NCBI RefSeq assembly: GCF_000265405.1
Contig: NC_018010.1
Coordinates: forward strand, 3,059,501 to 3,123,500
From: Belliella baltica DSM 15883
GTDB taxonomy: Bacteria; Bacteroidota; Bacteroidia; Cytophagales; Cyclobacteriaceae
Length of the DNA stretch: 64,000 bases
Reading direction: 5' to 3'
Shown here in pieces: positions 1 through 8,404 of the stretch. Under the pieces are notes generated by a model that did not search any database, was not told the DNA's origin, and worked only from the letters and a program-made list of their open reading frames with translations. The position numbers and the translations under genes were made by a program. Every line of letters begins with the position of its first letter. Position 1 is the first letter of the stretch.

Positions 1-2
1 AA

Positions 3-401
3 TTAACTGAGTTCCTCAAAAATCACGACCTCAATCTAAGTGAGCAAGAAGAGTGGAGAAACCGCTATTTTGTCGGCATAGATACACAAAAAAATAAACT
101 GATCTATATCTCAAACTTAAATGAAATCAATCCAATTTTGATTGATTTATACAAAGTTAATCATGTGAAAATTCATGAGGTTTCCAGAGTGATCGGAACA
201 AAAGGTAGCAGCAGAAAAATTATTGATACTTTAAGTTTACAATTAGTCAATTATGATGGAAAAGTAATTGGGGATTTGGAATTCTATGATGGGGAAATTT
301 TCTCAGACTTGGTTGGAGAACCAATTACCATAAAGAAATGGGAAGCAACATTGCAGTCAATAGTAAAAAATCACCATAAAATTAATCGGATTGCAATATG
401 A
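3..401 (+). CDS. 3' end of an uncharacterised protein (5'-truncated by window edge)
   Basis: The reading frame is open from the first bases of the window to the TGA at 399-401, giving 132 visible residues; there is no ATG start in the window, so the 5' end lies outside. The visible part has no strong hydrophobic segment. It is rich in charged residues and alternating beta-like stretches, with an early segment reading FVGIDTQKNKLIYI. I do not recognise the family. The stop overlaps the start of the next gene (ATGA), so the two are probably co-transcribed and translationally coupled. Confidence 0.7.
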   Translation, partial: LTEFLKNHDLNLSEQEEWRNRYFVGIDTQKNKLIYISNLNEINPILIDLYKVNHVKIHEVSRVIGTKGSSRKIIDTLSLQLVNYDGKVIGDLEFYDGEIFSDLVGEPITIKKWEATLQSIVKNHHKINRIAI

Positions 402-679
402 GTCAACCTATCATAATTCGGAAAGAAGATCTGATTCAAATTCGGTTTCCCAAAGATAAAGTTCTTCAAAGTGATTTGGAAATCAAAATCCGCGATAGAG
501 AACTCGAAAAGGCCCTTTCACTTGGTAACTTAGAACACGGTAAGGTTAAGTTGACCTTTTTGGATTTAAGTTGCAATATCTATCAAATTGAAACAACAAT
601 TTGGGCTTTGACAGATGAAAGCATCTGCTTGAAAGGGGATTTACTCTTGCCCAAGCGAGCTGTTTTAAGCATAATTTAA
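398..679 (+). CDS. Small uncharacterised protein (93 aa)
   Basis: The ATG overlaps the stop of the preceding gene by four bases, typical of a coupled operon pair. The product is soluble and acidic/basic mixed, with no signal peptide or membrane segment. It begins MSQPIIIRKEDLIQIRFPKD and has a central region of alternating hydrophobic residues consistent with a small beta-rich fold. I do not recognise a family. A hairpin terminator follows immediately, so this is the last gene of its operon. Confidence 0.65.
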   Translation: MSQPIIIRKEDLIQIRFPKDKVLQSDLEIKIRDRELEKALSLGNLEHGKVKLTFLDLSCNIYQIETTIWALTDESICLKGDLLLPKRAVLSII

Positions 680-684
680 TTTAA

Positions 685-721
685 AAAACTAAGGAAGTTC
701 AGAATGAATTTCCTTAGTTTT
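685..721 (+). terminator. Rho-independent terminator after the 93-aa gene
   Basis: A 12-bp perfect stem (AAAACTAAGGAA pairing with TTCCTTAGTTTT) with a 13-base loop lies five bases after the stop codon. The A/T flanks let it work in both directions. Confidence 0.75.
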
Positions 722-755
722 AAAGACATAATCAAAAATTCAAATTTATTCTTAA

Positions 756-1502
756 ATGGAAATTTTCCTATTAACTGAAACATGGATAGCGCTAGCTACT
801 TTGACATTTCTTGAGATTGTCTTAGGCGTGGACAACATCATTTTCATTTCTATTATCTCCAATAAACTCCCTGAGCACCAACAAGAAAAAGCCAGGGTTC
901 TAGGGCTTGCTTTTGCAATGATTTTTAGAATTGGTTTACTTTTAGGAATTTCCTACATCATCAAATTCAACGAGCCTTTGATTTCTCTTTTTGATTTTGA
1001 TCTCAGTGGCAAAGATTTGATTTTGGCATTTGGAGGATTGTTCTTGCTCTTCAAATCTACACTTGAGATCCATCATAAAATGGAAGGAAAAGCAGAAGAG
1101 GTGAAAGCAAACTCTGCCAAAGGACTTTCACAGGTGATTTTTCAAATCATCTTATTGGATGTGATATTTTCATTTGACAGTATTTTGACTGCTGTCGGTT
1201 TGGTTGATCAAGTCATTGTAATGATTATAGCAGTTGTGATCGCCATGATTGTCATGATGGTATTTGCAGGTAGAATCAGCAAGTTTATCAATAAAAACCC
1301 CACCCTTCAAGTATTGGCTTTGTCCTTCTTAATTTTGATAGGATTTATGCTGTTAGTCGAAGGGTTTCATGTAGAAGTTCCAAAAGGTTACATCTATTTT
1401 GCTGTTTTCTTTTCACTTAGTGTAGAGTTGATCAACATGCGTATGAGAAGAAACGTGGATGGTAAAAAGGTAAAGTTGAATCCGAGAATTACGCAGAAAT
1501 AA
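756..1502 (+). CDS. TerC family integral membrane protein
   Basis: The 248-residue protein has about seven hydrophobic segments and the family hallmarks: an acidic motif in the first helices (LEIVLGVDNIIFISIISNKL) and a second acidic motif near residues 135-145 (ILLDVIFSFDSILTAVG). These match the TerC/YgdQ/YkoY branch, whose members are linked to metal-ion (Mn2+) export and metal loading of exported proteins. The specific substrate cannot be read from sequence. It sits alone between two terminators, so it is probably monocistronic, in the inner membrane. Confidence 0.9.
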   Translation: MEIFLLTETWIALATLTFLEIVLGVDNIIFISIISNKLPEHQQEKARVLGLAFAMIFRIGLLLGISYIIKFNEPLISLFDFDLSGKDLILAFGGLFLLFKSTLEIHHKMEGKAEEVKANSAKGLSQVIFQIILLDVIFSFDSILTAVGLVDQVIVMIIAVVIAMIVMMVFAGRISKFINKNPTLQVLALSFLILIGFMLLVEGFHVEVPKGYIYFAVFFSLSVELINMRMRRNVDGKKVKLNPRITQK

Positions 1503-1553
1503 TTTTTGTTAAAATCCCCATTTATAAATCTTATATAAGATTTTTTTAGAAGA

Positions 1554-1594
1554 AATAGGTCAACAACTGAATATCAGTAGTTGACCTATTTTTA
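1554..1594 (+). terminator. Strong hairpin terminator after the TerC gene
   Basis: A 17-bp stem (1554-1570 with 1574-1590) contains one mismatch and a 3-base loop, and is followed by a T-rich tract. It lies about 50 bases after the TerC stop. Confidence 0.85.
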
Positions 1595-1764
1595 TTCTTA
1601 GGTTAGATTTTGGAGCAATTGATATGGGCCTAAAAAACACCTGAATTAATTCTTTTTAACTTATTAATTTATAAATTGCTCATTGTTTCTGGCGAGTTTT
1701 ATTTTTTAGCTTTTAAAACTCCCAAAAGACTATTCTTTTATTGATTATTTAATTTGGAATGTAG

Positions 1765-2496
1765 ATGTACAAAGTTGTTTTAGTGGATGATGAAACACAT
1801 GCGCAAGATTTGCTAAGTAAGATGATTCATCATGTTTTTCCTGGGAAGTATGATATCATCGCTACTTGTCATTCTGTGGATGAAGCTGTAGAGAAAATTC
1901 GCAATGAAGAGCCTGATTTACTATTCTTAGATGTCAATATGCCTCAAAAAAATGGGTTCGATCTTTTAGATGAATTGGGCTCTTTTGATTTCGAAGTGAT
2001 TTTCACTACCGCCCATGACGATCACGCCATTCGCGCCATCAAACATGATGCATTTTACTATTTGTTGAAGCCTATAGAAATACTAGAATTAAAATCAGCC
2101 TTGATCAAATTCGAGACAAGGCAGGAAGAAGCCGCTATGTCATCAAAACTTGATCAGGTTATTCCTCAAAAAAAAGATAACAATCTTGTCAAATTTACTA
2201 CACTAGAATTTGAGCATTTTCTGCACAAGGATGAAATTTTATATATAAAAGGAGAGAAAAACTATTCTTATATATATCTCGAAAACGCTAAAACAATTTT
2301 AATATCCAAAAACCTAAAAAGTATTGAAGAGCAGTTGGCCGATGAACGGTTTATAAGAGTCCATCAAAGTTTCTTGGTCAATGGGAAATTTATTGATAAA
2401 TATGATAAGAAGAATAACTTCCTCCATTTAAAAAACGAGGAAAAAATATCAGTTTCTATCCGAATGAGGACTAATATCTTTAAATATTTTGAATAG
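1765..2496 (+). CDS. LytTR-family two-component response regulator
   Basis: An N-terminal receiver domain spans roughly residues 1-120: acidic pair DDE at 8-10, phospho-acceptor Asp in LLFLDVNMP near residue 56, the conserved Thr in FTTAHDD, and Lys in LLKPIE. A C-terminal LytTR DNA-binding domain covers about residues 140-243 (DEILYIKGEKNYSYIYL, then RVHQSFLVN). It is a transcription factor of the LytR/AlgR type. Its stop overlaps the start of the downstream histidine kinase by eight bases, making that kinase its likely partner. No target genes can be read from the window. Confidence 0.93.
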   Translation: MYKVVLVDDETHAQDLLSKMIHHVFPGKYDIIATCHSVDEAVEKIRNEEPDLLFLDVNMPQKNGFDLLDELGSFDFEVIFTTAHDDHAIRAIKHDAFYYLLKPIEILELKSALIKFETRQEEAAMSSKLDQVIPQKKDNNLVKFTTLEFEHFLHKDEILYIKGEKNYSYIYLENAKTILISKNLKSIEEQLADERFIRVHQSFLVNGKFIDKYDKKNNFLHLKNEEKISVSIRMRTNIFKYFE

Positions 2497-5400
2497 AATC
2501 ATTCAGTTCTTCTTTTTTCTTTGCCTGCTCCTCCCCTTTTTGAGCACGGCGCAGCAATACCCGACATATCAATACACCACTTTGAATGGCTTGCCAAATA
2601 ATGCAGTCAGAGCGCTATATGTAGATTCAAGGGGTTTGCTTTGGGTTGGTACAGAAAATGGGATTTCCGTAAAGGAAAATGGTAAATTTCTAAACTTCTT
2701 TACCGATGATGGTTTGGCTTTTGGAAGCTGCTGGGCAATAGCTGAAGATAGTAAAGGTCAAATGTGGTTTGGAAGTTATGGCGGTGGAGTTTCCAAATTT
2801 GATGGAGAAAGATTCACTTCTTTTCCATTAGATTCTGGTCTAATTGACGCTAGAATTAGACACTTTTTCCCATACAAGGAAAAGATTTTTGTCGGGACAG
2901 AAAACGGTCTTTCTATCATCGATATCGAAACAGACAAGATCAAACCTTTAGAGAAAAGTCTCTTAAATAGTCCTCAAAGTTATATTTCAGGTTTCTTTTT
3001 GCATGAAGGAATGCTCTACTATACGACCTATGGAATGGGGATTTATCGTTTAGATCCTGAATTGATCGAACCGCAAATCGAGAAAGTCAGTGAACATCAA
3101 TTGATTTATGCCATAGGATTGAATGGGTCTCAAATTTACTTAAGTAATAAAGGTCATATTGATGAATTTGAAATCAAAGATCTAATTGCGGGTAAGAAAC
3201 CACTTCGATCTTTCGGTCAGTCCATCGTTTGGGATTACTTAAATGCAGGGACAAATCAATTTTATCTAGCTGCTTGGGGGATTTATGCCAATAATGGAGG
3301 CGTTTATACCCTTGAAAAAGAATTTTTGAAACCCATGTCGCAAATTTTCGGTGTTGATGCAACAGACATCAATTCAATGACATATCTTGCAGATAAACAG
3401 AAGCTTTATCTCGGATCCTTGAATAGCGGGGTATATGCTGTGAACCTTGATAAAAATATCATTTATCATAACTTTGAAGAGAAAGAGGTCTTAGATTTTT
3501 CATTCGAAAAAAATCAAAAAGCGATTCTCCATGAAGGTGGACTTTCTATCACAAGTTTTGATGGTAAGCCGATCAAAAGTCTAAGTAAATCCGAGCTCAA
3601 AAAAGTAGTAGATGAATATGTCAAACTTAACAAAAGCAAGCTTCCGAAGTACGAAGATGATTTTTATGAATTGGACTATCAGACAGCTGCTGAAGATGTC
3701 CTTTTTTACGAATTGAAGTTTAATCAAAATAGCTATTGGGTCAGTAGCAATATTGGGGTTTTTCAAATTGATCTTACTGGTCGAATTCTTATTTACGTCC
3801 CTGTTCATACATTCAAAATGGGATTTACCCCAGAAGGGAAATTTATAGAAACCAACCCTTATGGTGGAGTCCGTATTTATGAGAATTTAGGTCAAATGGA
3901 TTACAGCTATTTTCCTTATCAAAACCAGCCCAACACCCCTACCAATGTAACCCGTATTTTGGAATATGGAGGAAAAACCTATTTCTCTTCAGTATTTGAA
4001 GGATTATTTCATTATGATAAAGAAGGTTTCTACTCTTACAAAAATTCTGGAAAACTTGAGATATCCAAAATCAAGCAAATGCACATTACCAAAGAAGGGA
4101 AGTTGATTTTAGCAACGGAATTTGATTCGATTTATGTGGCTGAGGATCGAAATGGGCTAAAAATTCTAGAAACCATCGATAGGAATAAAATTCTCGGAAA
4201 GACGGTTCTATTTCTTGAATCTTATCAGGATCACTTGCTGATCGGTACCGAACAAGGGCTGAATATTTACCATAAAGGAAATGTAAGTGTGCTCGATGAT
4301 GAACAAGGCTTGATTCATATGCTTTTCAAAACAGCGAAAGTGATTGATGATTTGCTTTACATAGGGACAACTCGTGGCTATTATACACTTCACCTACCTT
4401 CGATTTTGGAGCCCGAAACAAATCAATTTCAATTGGCAGTGTCATACATTGAAATCAATCAAGAGCCTGTCCCTGAAGAAGATTATTCATGGTTTACCTA
4501 TAAATACGATCAACTTAGACTCCCGCATGACAAAAATACGATTCTATTGAAATTCAAAGCAGTAGGAAGCAAATATCCGGAGAAACTCATGTATCGCTAT
4601 CGCTTGACGTATGATGATGAATGGAGTCCTTTCAGTCCTGAACCGCAATTTTTTCTTTCTTATTTACCAGCAGGAACCTATCAAATTGAAGTAGAAGTTT
4701 ATGACCAATACACAGGTCAAACTTCCATATTTACGCTATTTGATTTACAAATTCTCAGACCTTATTATCAAAACCCATGGGTAATCTCACTTTTTATCAT
4801 GCTCATAATAGGTCTTGCATTTTTGATATACAAAGCAAGAATTAGAAAACTAAAGCGGGAAGAAGCTATAAGGCTTGACATTCAAATGCAACTCTCCGAG
4901 ACGAAGTTAGAGGCTTTGAGAAGTCAGATGAATCCACACTTTATCTTCAATGCCATCAATTCCATTCAGTATTATATATTGAATAATGATGTGGATTTGG
5001 CTTTAGAGTTTATCGGGAAATTCTCAAAATTGATCCGAAAAACACTTTCCAATAGTTCTCAAGCTTACATTTCCCTGTCAGAAGAAATCAACTACCTCGA
5101 AACTTATATTGAGATCGAAAACGAGCGCATGGGAGGCCGCGTGGATTGGTCTATAGAAGTTGAGGAGGGCTTGGAAATCAAGAATGTTGACATCTCTCCT
5201 ATGCTGTTGCAACCTATAATAGAGAATGTGTTTGTTCACGCTTTTCCACACAACCATCCGAACCCTGTCCTGCGGATTATATTTAGCAAAGAAGACGAGC
5301 AAATGCTTCGCTGCACTGTAAAGGACAATGGAGTGGGCATCAAAAAGGTAAAAACCAACCAACTTCGTGAATCAAAAGGCATGGAATTGGTCAACAAACG

Positions 5401-5506
5401 GATTGCTTTGATTTTTGGAGCAGAAAAACAGTTTATAGAGGTTGTTTCTAGTGAGTCAGGGACCGAGATTCAGATCCAGATTCCGAATAAATCGATAAAT
5501 TCATAA
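2489..5506 (+). CDS. Propeller-type LytS-like sensor histidine kinase
   Basis: This 1005-residue membrane kinase starts at a TTG overlapping the response regulator; the following 20 residues form a signal peptide ending near STAQQ. A long periplasmic part begins with two-component propeller repeats (NGLPNNAVRALYVDSRGLLW, then a second ending GQMWFGSYGGGVSKFDG). A Y_Y_Y-type immunoglobulin-like domain lies at about 650-745, and one transmembrane helix near 760-785. The cytoplasmic His_kinase domain has the H-box MNPHFIFNAINSIQ near residue 815 and an ATPase G-box KDNGVGI near 950. It probably senses an envelope or nutrient signal and phosphorylates the LytTR partner; the ligand is unknown. No ATG start is available in the signal-peptide region. 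Confidence 0.93.
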   Translation: MNRIIQFFFFLCLLLPFLSTAQQYPTYQYTTLNGLPNNAVRALYVDSRGLLWVGTENGISVKENGKFLNFFTDDGLAFGSCWAIAEDSKGQMWFGSYGGGVSKFDGERFTSFPLDSGLIDARIRHFFPYKEKIFVGTENGLSIIDIETDKIKPLEKSLLNSPQSYISGFFLHEGMLYYTTYGMGIYRLDPELIEPQIEKVSEHQLIYAIGLNGSQIYLSNKGHIDEFEIKDLIAGKKPLRSFGQSIVWDYLNAGTNQFYLAAWGIYANNGGVYTLEKEFLKPMSQIFGVDATDINSMTYLADKQKLYLGSLNSGVYAVNLDKNIIYHNFEEKEVLDFSFEKNQKAILHEGGLSITSFDGKPIKSLSKSELKKVVDEYVKLNKSKLPKYEDDFYELDYQTAAEDVLFYELKFNQNSYWVSSNIGVFQIDLTGRILIYVPVHTFKMGFTPEGKFIETNPYGGVRIYENLGQMDYSYFPYQNQPNTPTNVTRILEYGGKTYFSSVFEGLFHYDKEGFYSYKNSGKLEISKIKQMHITKEGKLILATEFDSIYVAEDRNGLKILETIDRNKILGKTVLFLESYQDHLLIGTEQGLNIYHKGNVSVLDDEQGLIHMLFKTAKVIDDLLYIGTTRGYYTLHLPSILEPETNQFQLAVSYIEINQEPVPEEDYSWFTYKYDQLRLPHDKNTILLKFKAVGSKYPEKLMYRYRLTYDDEWSPFSPEPQFFLSYLPAGTYQIEVEVYDQYTGQTSIFTLFDLQILRPYYQNPWVISLFIMLIIGLAFLIYKARIRKLKREEAIRLDIQMQLSETKLEALRSQMNPHFIFNAINSIQYYILNNDVDLALEFIGKFSKLIRKTLSNSSQAYISLSEEINYLETYIEIENERMGGRVDWSIEVEEGLEIKNVDISPMLLQPIIENVFVHAFPHNHPNPVLRIIFSKEDEQMLRCTVKDNGVGIKKVKTNQLRESKGMELVNKRIALIFGAEKQFIEVVSSESGTEIQIQIPNKSINS

Positions 5507-5522
5507 AAGCTAATCAATAAGT

Positions 5523-5619
5523 GCGTTAAATGTTAAAATTGTTAAGCGTTCAACGGCGGCGAATTATAAATTTCACTTCTAAGTCACTTTTTAATCATTA
5601 ACGAATAACCCTTAACAAC
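5523..5619 (+). repeat. Repeat copy A at the left of the island
   Basis: This ~97-bp stretch matches 10948-11037 in the same orientation. Shared blocks include GTTAAGCGTT, a near-identical core GAATTATAAATTTCACTTCT, and a right end CATTAACG.ATAAC.CTTAACAA. Copy A has about seven extra bases before the right block. The two ends are imperfect inverted repeats of each other (TTGTTAAG.GTT), so the element can fold into a long hairpin. It could be a genome-wide extragenic palindromic element or a recombination site flanking the island. Confidence 0.75.
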
Positions 5620-5757
5620 TTTACTCATCTTTTTCTAATTGATTACTTCCTCTTTCCCTTTCGCGCAACTTTTAAAGAAGGCAGGTATTTTTCAACACTT
5701 TTAATCGAAATACCTACAGATATACATCAGATCCTGACAGATATATATTCTTTCGGA

Positions 5758-5784
5758 TTGGTATTGTTCAAAAAAATATATTTG
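5758..5784 (+). promoter_or_regulatory. Bacteroidota-type promoter of the first island gene
   Basis: A -7 box TATATTTG (5777-5784) fits the TAnnTTTG consensus of this phylum, with TTG (5758-5760) 16 bases upstream as the -33 box. The start codon is 23 bases downstream. Confidence 0.5.
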
Positions 5785-5806
5785 AAGTAGATAAAACTTC
5801 ACCCAA

Positions 5807-6031
5807 ATGGCTTTATTCAAAATCACTGTTAAGCAATCCATGTTCCGCAACGGAGTCCGTCTTCTAAAGGGCATGTCAGTAGATGTGGTCATGGATCATG
5901 CAGCCCACTATCCTCTCAATCACGAAAGAGGTGAACGCGTAGTCGATGCTTTCAAGCGCATGTACGATGTGGATATCCGCAAAGCCAATGCAGTAAATTC
6001 AGCTCATTTGGATGTGGTGAAGGTTGGGTAG
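5807..6031 (+). CDS. Small DUF6140-like protein (74 aa)
   Basis: The protein begins MALFKITVKQSMFRNGVRLL, continues with KGMSVDVV, and ends with a segment ADVKRMYDVDI-like followed by KANAVNSAHLDVVKV. From memory this resembles the DUF6140 family of short Bacteroidota proteins, of unknown function; this is not verified. There is no signal peptide or membrane helix. Its base composition (30 of 60 bases are G or C at 5881-5940) differs sharply from the genes that follow (12 of 60 at 6181-6240), so it and the downstream AT-rich genes probably have different origins. Confidence 0.6.
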   Translation: MALFKITVKQSMFRNGVRLLKGMSVDVVMDHAAHYPLNHERGERVVDAFKRMYDVDIRKANAVNSAHLDVVKVG

Positions 6032-6053
6032 GGATAATTAAAAATATAATAAT

Positions 6054-6497
6054 ATGAATGCACTAAAAAGAATTACAGAGGTATCCCAAAATATGAACAA
6101 ACTAGCTCAAAGGTTTGATGATTTGGGAGGAGGTTTTATAAAATCAAAAGAGGATTTATTAGAGATTGCTAATTCAGCAGAAAGGTTAATTATTGCCTAT
6201 AATCAAAATAAAGAACTTGATATTAAAGGAAAATTAATAGATGCTCACATTAAAAAGATGACTCTTGATTTTCAGAAAAGTCAATTAATTCTAGAAAAGG
6301 TTTTTGGAGAGAGGGACAAGGTATTATCTCAACAATTTAAGGTGATTGATGAAGGAATAAGGAGTGGTAATTCAGAATTAATGTTAATGGGCATGAAAAC
6401 AATGACTGAATATGCTTCAAATTGTCCAATTCGGAATTTTGATGAATTCAAAAGAATTTTAAATGATCCAAATGAAACACTTTATTTAGACTTCTAA
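6054..6497 (+). CDS. Uncharacterised helical protein of the island (147 aa)
   Basis: The ATG follows the previous gene by 22 bases, and the product is predicted to be almost entirely helical and soluble, with no signal peptide. Its C-terminal third (SELMLMGMKTMTEYASNCPI, then NFDEFKRILNDPNETLYLDF) is the most distinctive part. I do not recognise a family. The gene is very AT-rich and starts the tightly packed run of island genes (three bases to the next). It may be a cytoplasmic partner of the membrane proteins encoded next to it, but this rests only on position. Confidence 0.65.
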   Translation: MNALKRITEVSQNMNKLAQRFDDLGGGFIKSKEDLLEIANSAERLIIAYNQNKELDIKGKLIDAHIKKMTLDFQKSQLILEKVFGERDKVLSQQFKVIDEGIRSGNSELMLMGMKTMTEYASNCPIRNFDEFKRILNDPNETLYLDF

Positions 6498-6500
6498 ACT

Positions 6501-6980
6501 ATGAATATTTATTTATTGTCAGGTCTTATCATTTTAGGTTATTTTATTGTGGGGTTTTTATTTATTGCATTTGTGGATTTTAAAGATTATGATCGGAAAA
6601 GTACAAAAAGAGCATATATTATTTTTTTCTTTTTCGGGATTTTCGGATTGCACAACTTATACTTAAAATATGAGCTTAAGTATGTATTTCATTCGCTGGT
6701 AGTCCTTGTTCCAGTTGTTATGATTATATTTTTTAGAGAAAAAAGTTACTCTATAAACTACTTTTTAGATAATCAAGCATTTACTTACAGTCTAATAATT
6801 ATGGCTTTTATCTTTTTAATTGATTTAATTTTAATGCCATTCTGGGTATTTAAAAGTAATTATTCTGAAAAAATTTACAAAGAACCAGATATAGAGTTTG
6901 AATTACGGAAATGTCAAGAAGACTTAGGGAATATAAATTTTAGGTTAACTAATTTATTTAAAACAGATGGGATTCTTTAA
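6501..6980 (+). CDS. Four-helix membrane protein with TM2-like motif
   Basis: The 159-residue protein has four hydrophobic segments (about residues 3-25, 38-55, 62-80 and 95-118) and a charged cytoplasmic tail. The second hydrophobic segment, FFFFGIFGLHNLYLKYELKY, resembles the TM2 domain signature (GxxGxHxFYLG), although the match is partial. It starts three bases after the previous gene and overlaps the next by 14 bases. No specific function can be assigned; it probably lies in the inner membrane as part of the island module. Confidence 0.65.
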   Translation: MNIYLLSGLIILGYFIVGFLFIAFVDFKDYDRKSTKRAYIIFFFFGIFGLHNLYLKYELKYVFHSLVVLVPVVMIIFFREKSYSINYFLDNQAFTYSLIIMAFIFLIDLILMPFWVFKSNYSEKIYKEPDIEFELRKCQEDLGNINFRLTNLFKTDGIL

Positions 6981-7509
6981 AAACGTATTCACACTTGGAA
7001 AATATGGTAAGCTTGAAAATGAAATAAAGGAGCTACAAAAATTAGTTGAGATATATGAAAAAGCTTCTCCAGATTTCACTCAAATTATTAAGCTTCAGAA
7101 CAGAGTTACTGACCTATTGCAAGAGCAAAGAAAAATTGCTTCTAAAAATTTGTATTTAGCAAAAACCATTGTTTTAAAAGTGAAAAAACGTGTAGGGGAC
7201 AATCAAAAGAATGTATTAATTGATGAACACTTTTTAATCAAAGCTCCTAAGGTTAAATCCAAAAAGAATATCTACAATACTGAGTTAAATTCTTCTTTTG
7301 ATGACGTAGGAACTGATTTTTTTGATTTGATTAATACTTCGGCAAATATGTTAGAAAAGAAAAATGGAAATATAAATGAAAAAGATTTAATAGCTCACGG
7401 AGTAATGATTGGAGTGGGTGCATTATTATCTGGTTTTGAAGCGCTAGTAGATTTAAATGATGAGGTAAGAGAAAAAAGACAGGCAGTACAAAATAAAAAA
7501 TTGAAATAA
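6967..7509 (+). CDS. Coiled-coil protein of the island, 3' end shifted out of frame
   Basis: Residues 14-80 are a strongly charged helical/coiled-coil region (KLENEIKELQKLVEIYEKAS and following). A glycine-containing hydrophobic stretch, AHGVMIGVGALLSGFEALVD, lies near residues 142-161, and a charged tail reaches the TAA at 7507-7509. Just before the stop is a run of six A (7495-7500). Adding one A, or slipping -1, joins this frame to an open frame that continues to 7787. I therefore think the intact gene was 6967-7787, about 272 residues. Family unknown. Confidence 0.6.
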   Translation: MGFFKNVFTLGKYGKLENEIKELQKLVEIYEKASPDFTQIIKLQNRVTDLLQEQRKIASKNLYLAKTIVLKVKKRVGDNQKNVLIDEHFLIKAPKVKSKKNIYNTELNSSFDDVGTDFFDLINTSANMLEKKNGNINEKDLIAHGVMIGVGALLSGFEALVDLNDEVREKRQAVQNKKLK

Positions 7510-7787
7510 CAGATGCAATTAATGTAATCCAGAAAAATTATCCTGAAATAAATCTGAATATTAAAAAATCAATAGAATTGGCGTTAGTCCTAAATAAAAG
7601 TAATCAAGTATTTAAATTTCATTATGATGAAATTTTAAAGGTGATATATCCAAAGAATTTGATGATGGTTTTTTGGGATGAAATAAGAAATAAGCCTTTG
7701 AATATTCCTGAAACTTTTGATAACGATATAAATGGTCTATTAAAAGTATGTCTAGATTACTCTAAGTTAAGTAGAAACAAAATTTAA
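7497..7787 (+). pseudogene. Out-of-frame 3' continuation of the coiled-coil gene
   Basis: This frame is open from just after a TAA at 7494 to the TAA at 7785-7787 but has no ATG in the first part; the only in-frame initiator is a TTG at 7578, which leaves 69 residues. The segment before that TTG also reads like protein (ITDAINVIQKNYPEINLNIK). This fits a gene tail disconnected by a single-base deletion in the A6 run at 7495-7500. The next gene's ATG (7794) would then be six bases after this stop, in line with the spacing in the rest of the operon. Confidence 0.5.
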
Positions 7788-7793
7788 AAATTA

Positions 7794-7906
7794 ATGAAAA
7801 AAATTTAAATAGATTTGGACTATTAATTTCAATATTATTCATCTTAATATCATGTTCAAACAACGATGAGGTAAAGTCTGAAATTATCCATGATAAAATA
7901 AATGGA
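7794..7906 (+). pseudogene. Out-of-frame lipoprotein signal peptide of the next gene
   Basis: The ATG at 7794 is followed by seven A residues and then hits a TAA after four codons. With one more A the frame would read MKK, then NLNRFGLLISILFILISC, then SNNDEVKSEI, a classic lipoprotein signal peptide with lipobox Cys. It then runs without a stop into the gene that otherwise appears to start at 7907. The simplest explanation is a single-base deletion in the A run at 7797-7803, or a sequencing error there. Confidence 0.55.
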
Positions 7907-8404
7907 ATGACTGGCCATGAAACCGTTCAGGAATTATTAATAGAAAATGATGGTGATATAGAGCAACTAGCTAGGATATTTGGGTGCTCTATTTCTACTT
8001 TGAAAAGAGTTTTAAACAAAGAGACGTTTTTAACTGTAGAGGCTTTATCTGAGTTCAAAGAATTTCTTTTTGCTGTTAAAATTGATGGAAAAAATATACT
8101 CAAAGAGAATGATCCAAGAAATGATTATTGGATAATTAAATATAAAAATTTTCTTAATAAGTATATATATTGGGCTGGAGGTCTTGTAATATTAGGTGTT
8201 TTAATTGGAGCATCTGTAGGCAGCTCAGGCGGAGACTACTCCGAGGGTGTTGTACCATTTGTTGGAACAATAAACCTATTCAATATTGTCCTTATTATTT
8301 TGAGTTATTTATTTGTTTTCGGTATCCTCAAAATCTGGCCATATCAAAATCCAGAATGGCTTTACATAGAGAATATTAATCCAATATTTGAAGTGTTAAT
8401 ATGA
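7907..8404 (+). CDS. Membrane protein with HTH-like segment, probably a former lipoprotein
   Basis: From the first in-frame ATG the product is 165 residues. Residues about 16-36 (GDIEQLARIFGCSISTLKRV) look like a helix-turn-helix. Two transmembrane helices follow at about 86-104 and 123-142. If the upstream A-run shift is repaired, the protein gains a lipoprotein signal peptide and the HTH-like segment would be outside the cytoplasm, which argues against simple DNA binding. The stop overlaps the next start (ATGA). I do not recognise the family. Confidence 0.55.
   Translation: MTGHETVQELLIENDGDIEQLARIFGCSISTLKRVLNKETFLTVEALSEFKEFLFAVKIDGKNILKENDPRNDYWIIKYKNFLNKYIYWAGGLVILGVLIGASVGSSGGDYSEGVVPFVGTINLFNIVLIILSYLFVFGILKIWPYQNPEWLYIENINPIFEVLI

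Larger units (their letters stand above)
5507..5806. other. Intergenic region between the kinase and the island
   Basis: This stretch of 300 bases holds no convincing gene. It contains repeat copy A (5523-5619) and a promoter-like pair of boxes just before the first island gene. I see nothing recognisable between about 5620 and 5757. Confidence 0.6.

Noticed and set aside
5078..5362. 94-codon minus-strand frame inside the histidine kinase
   Set aside because: It lies wholly opposite the conserved kinase domain and its product has no family features; a shadow frame.
8170..8379. 69-codon plus-strand frame overlapping the membrane protein at 7907-8404
   Set aside because: Cys- and Arg-rich product in an alternative frame fully inside a better gene; chance frame.
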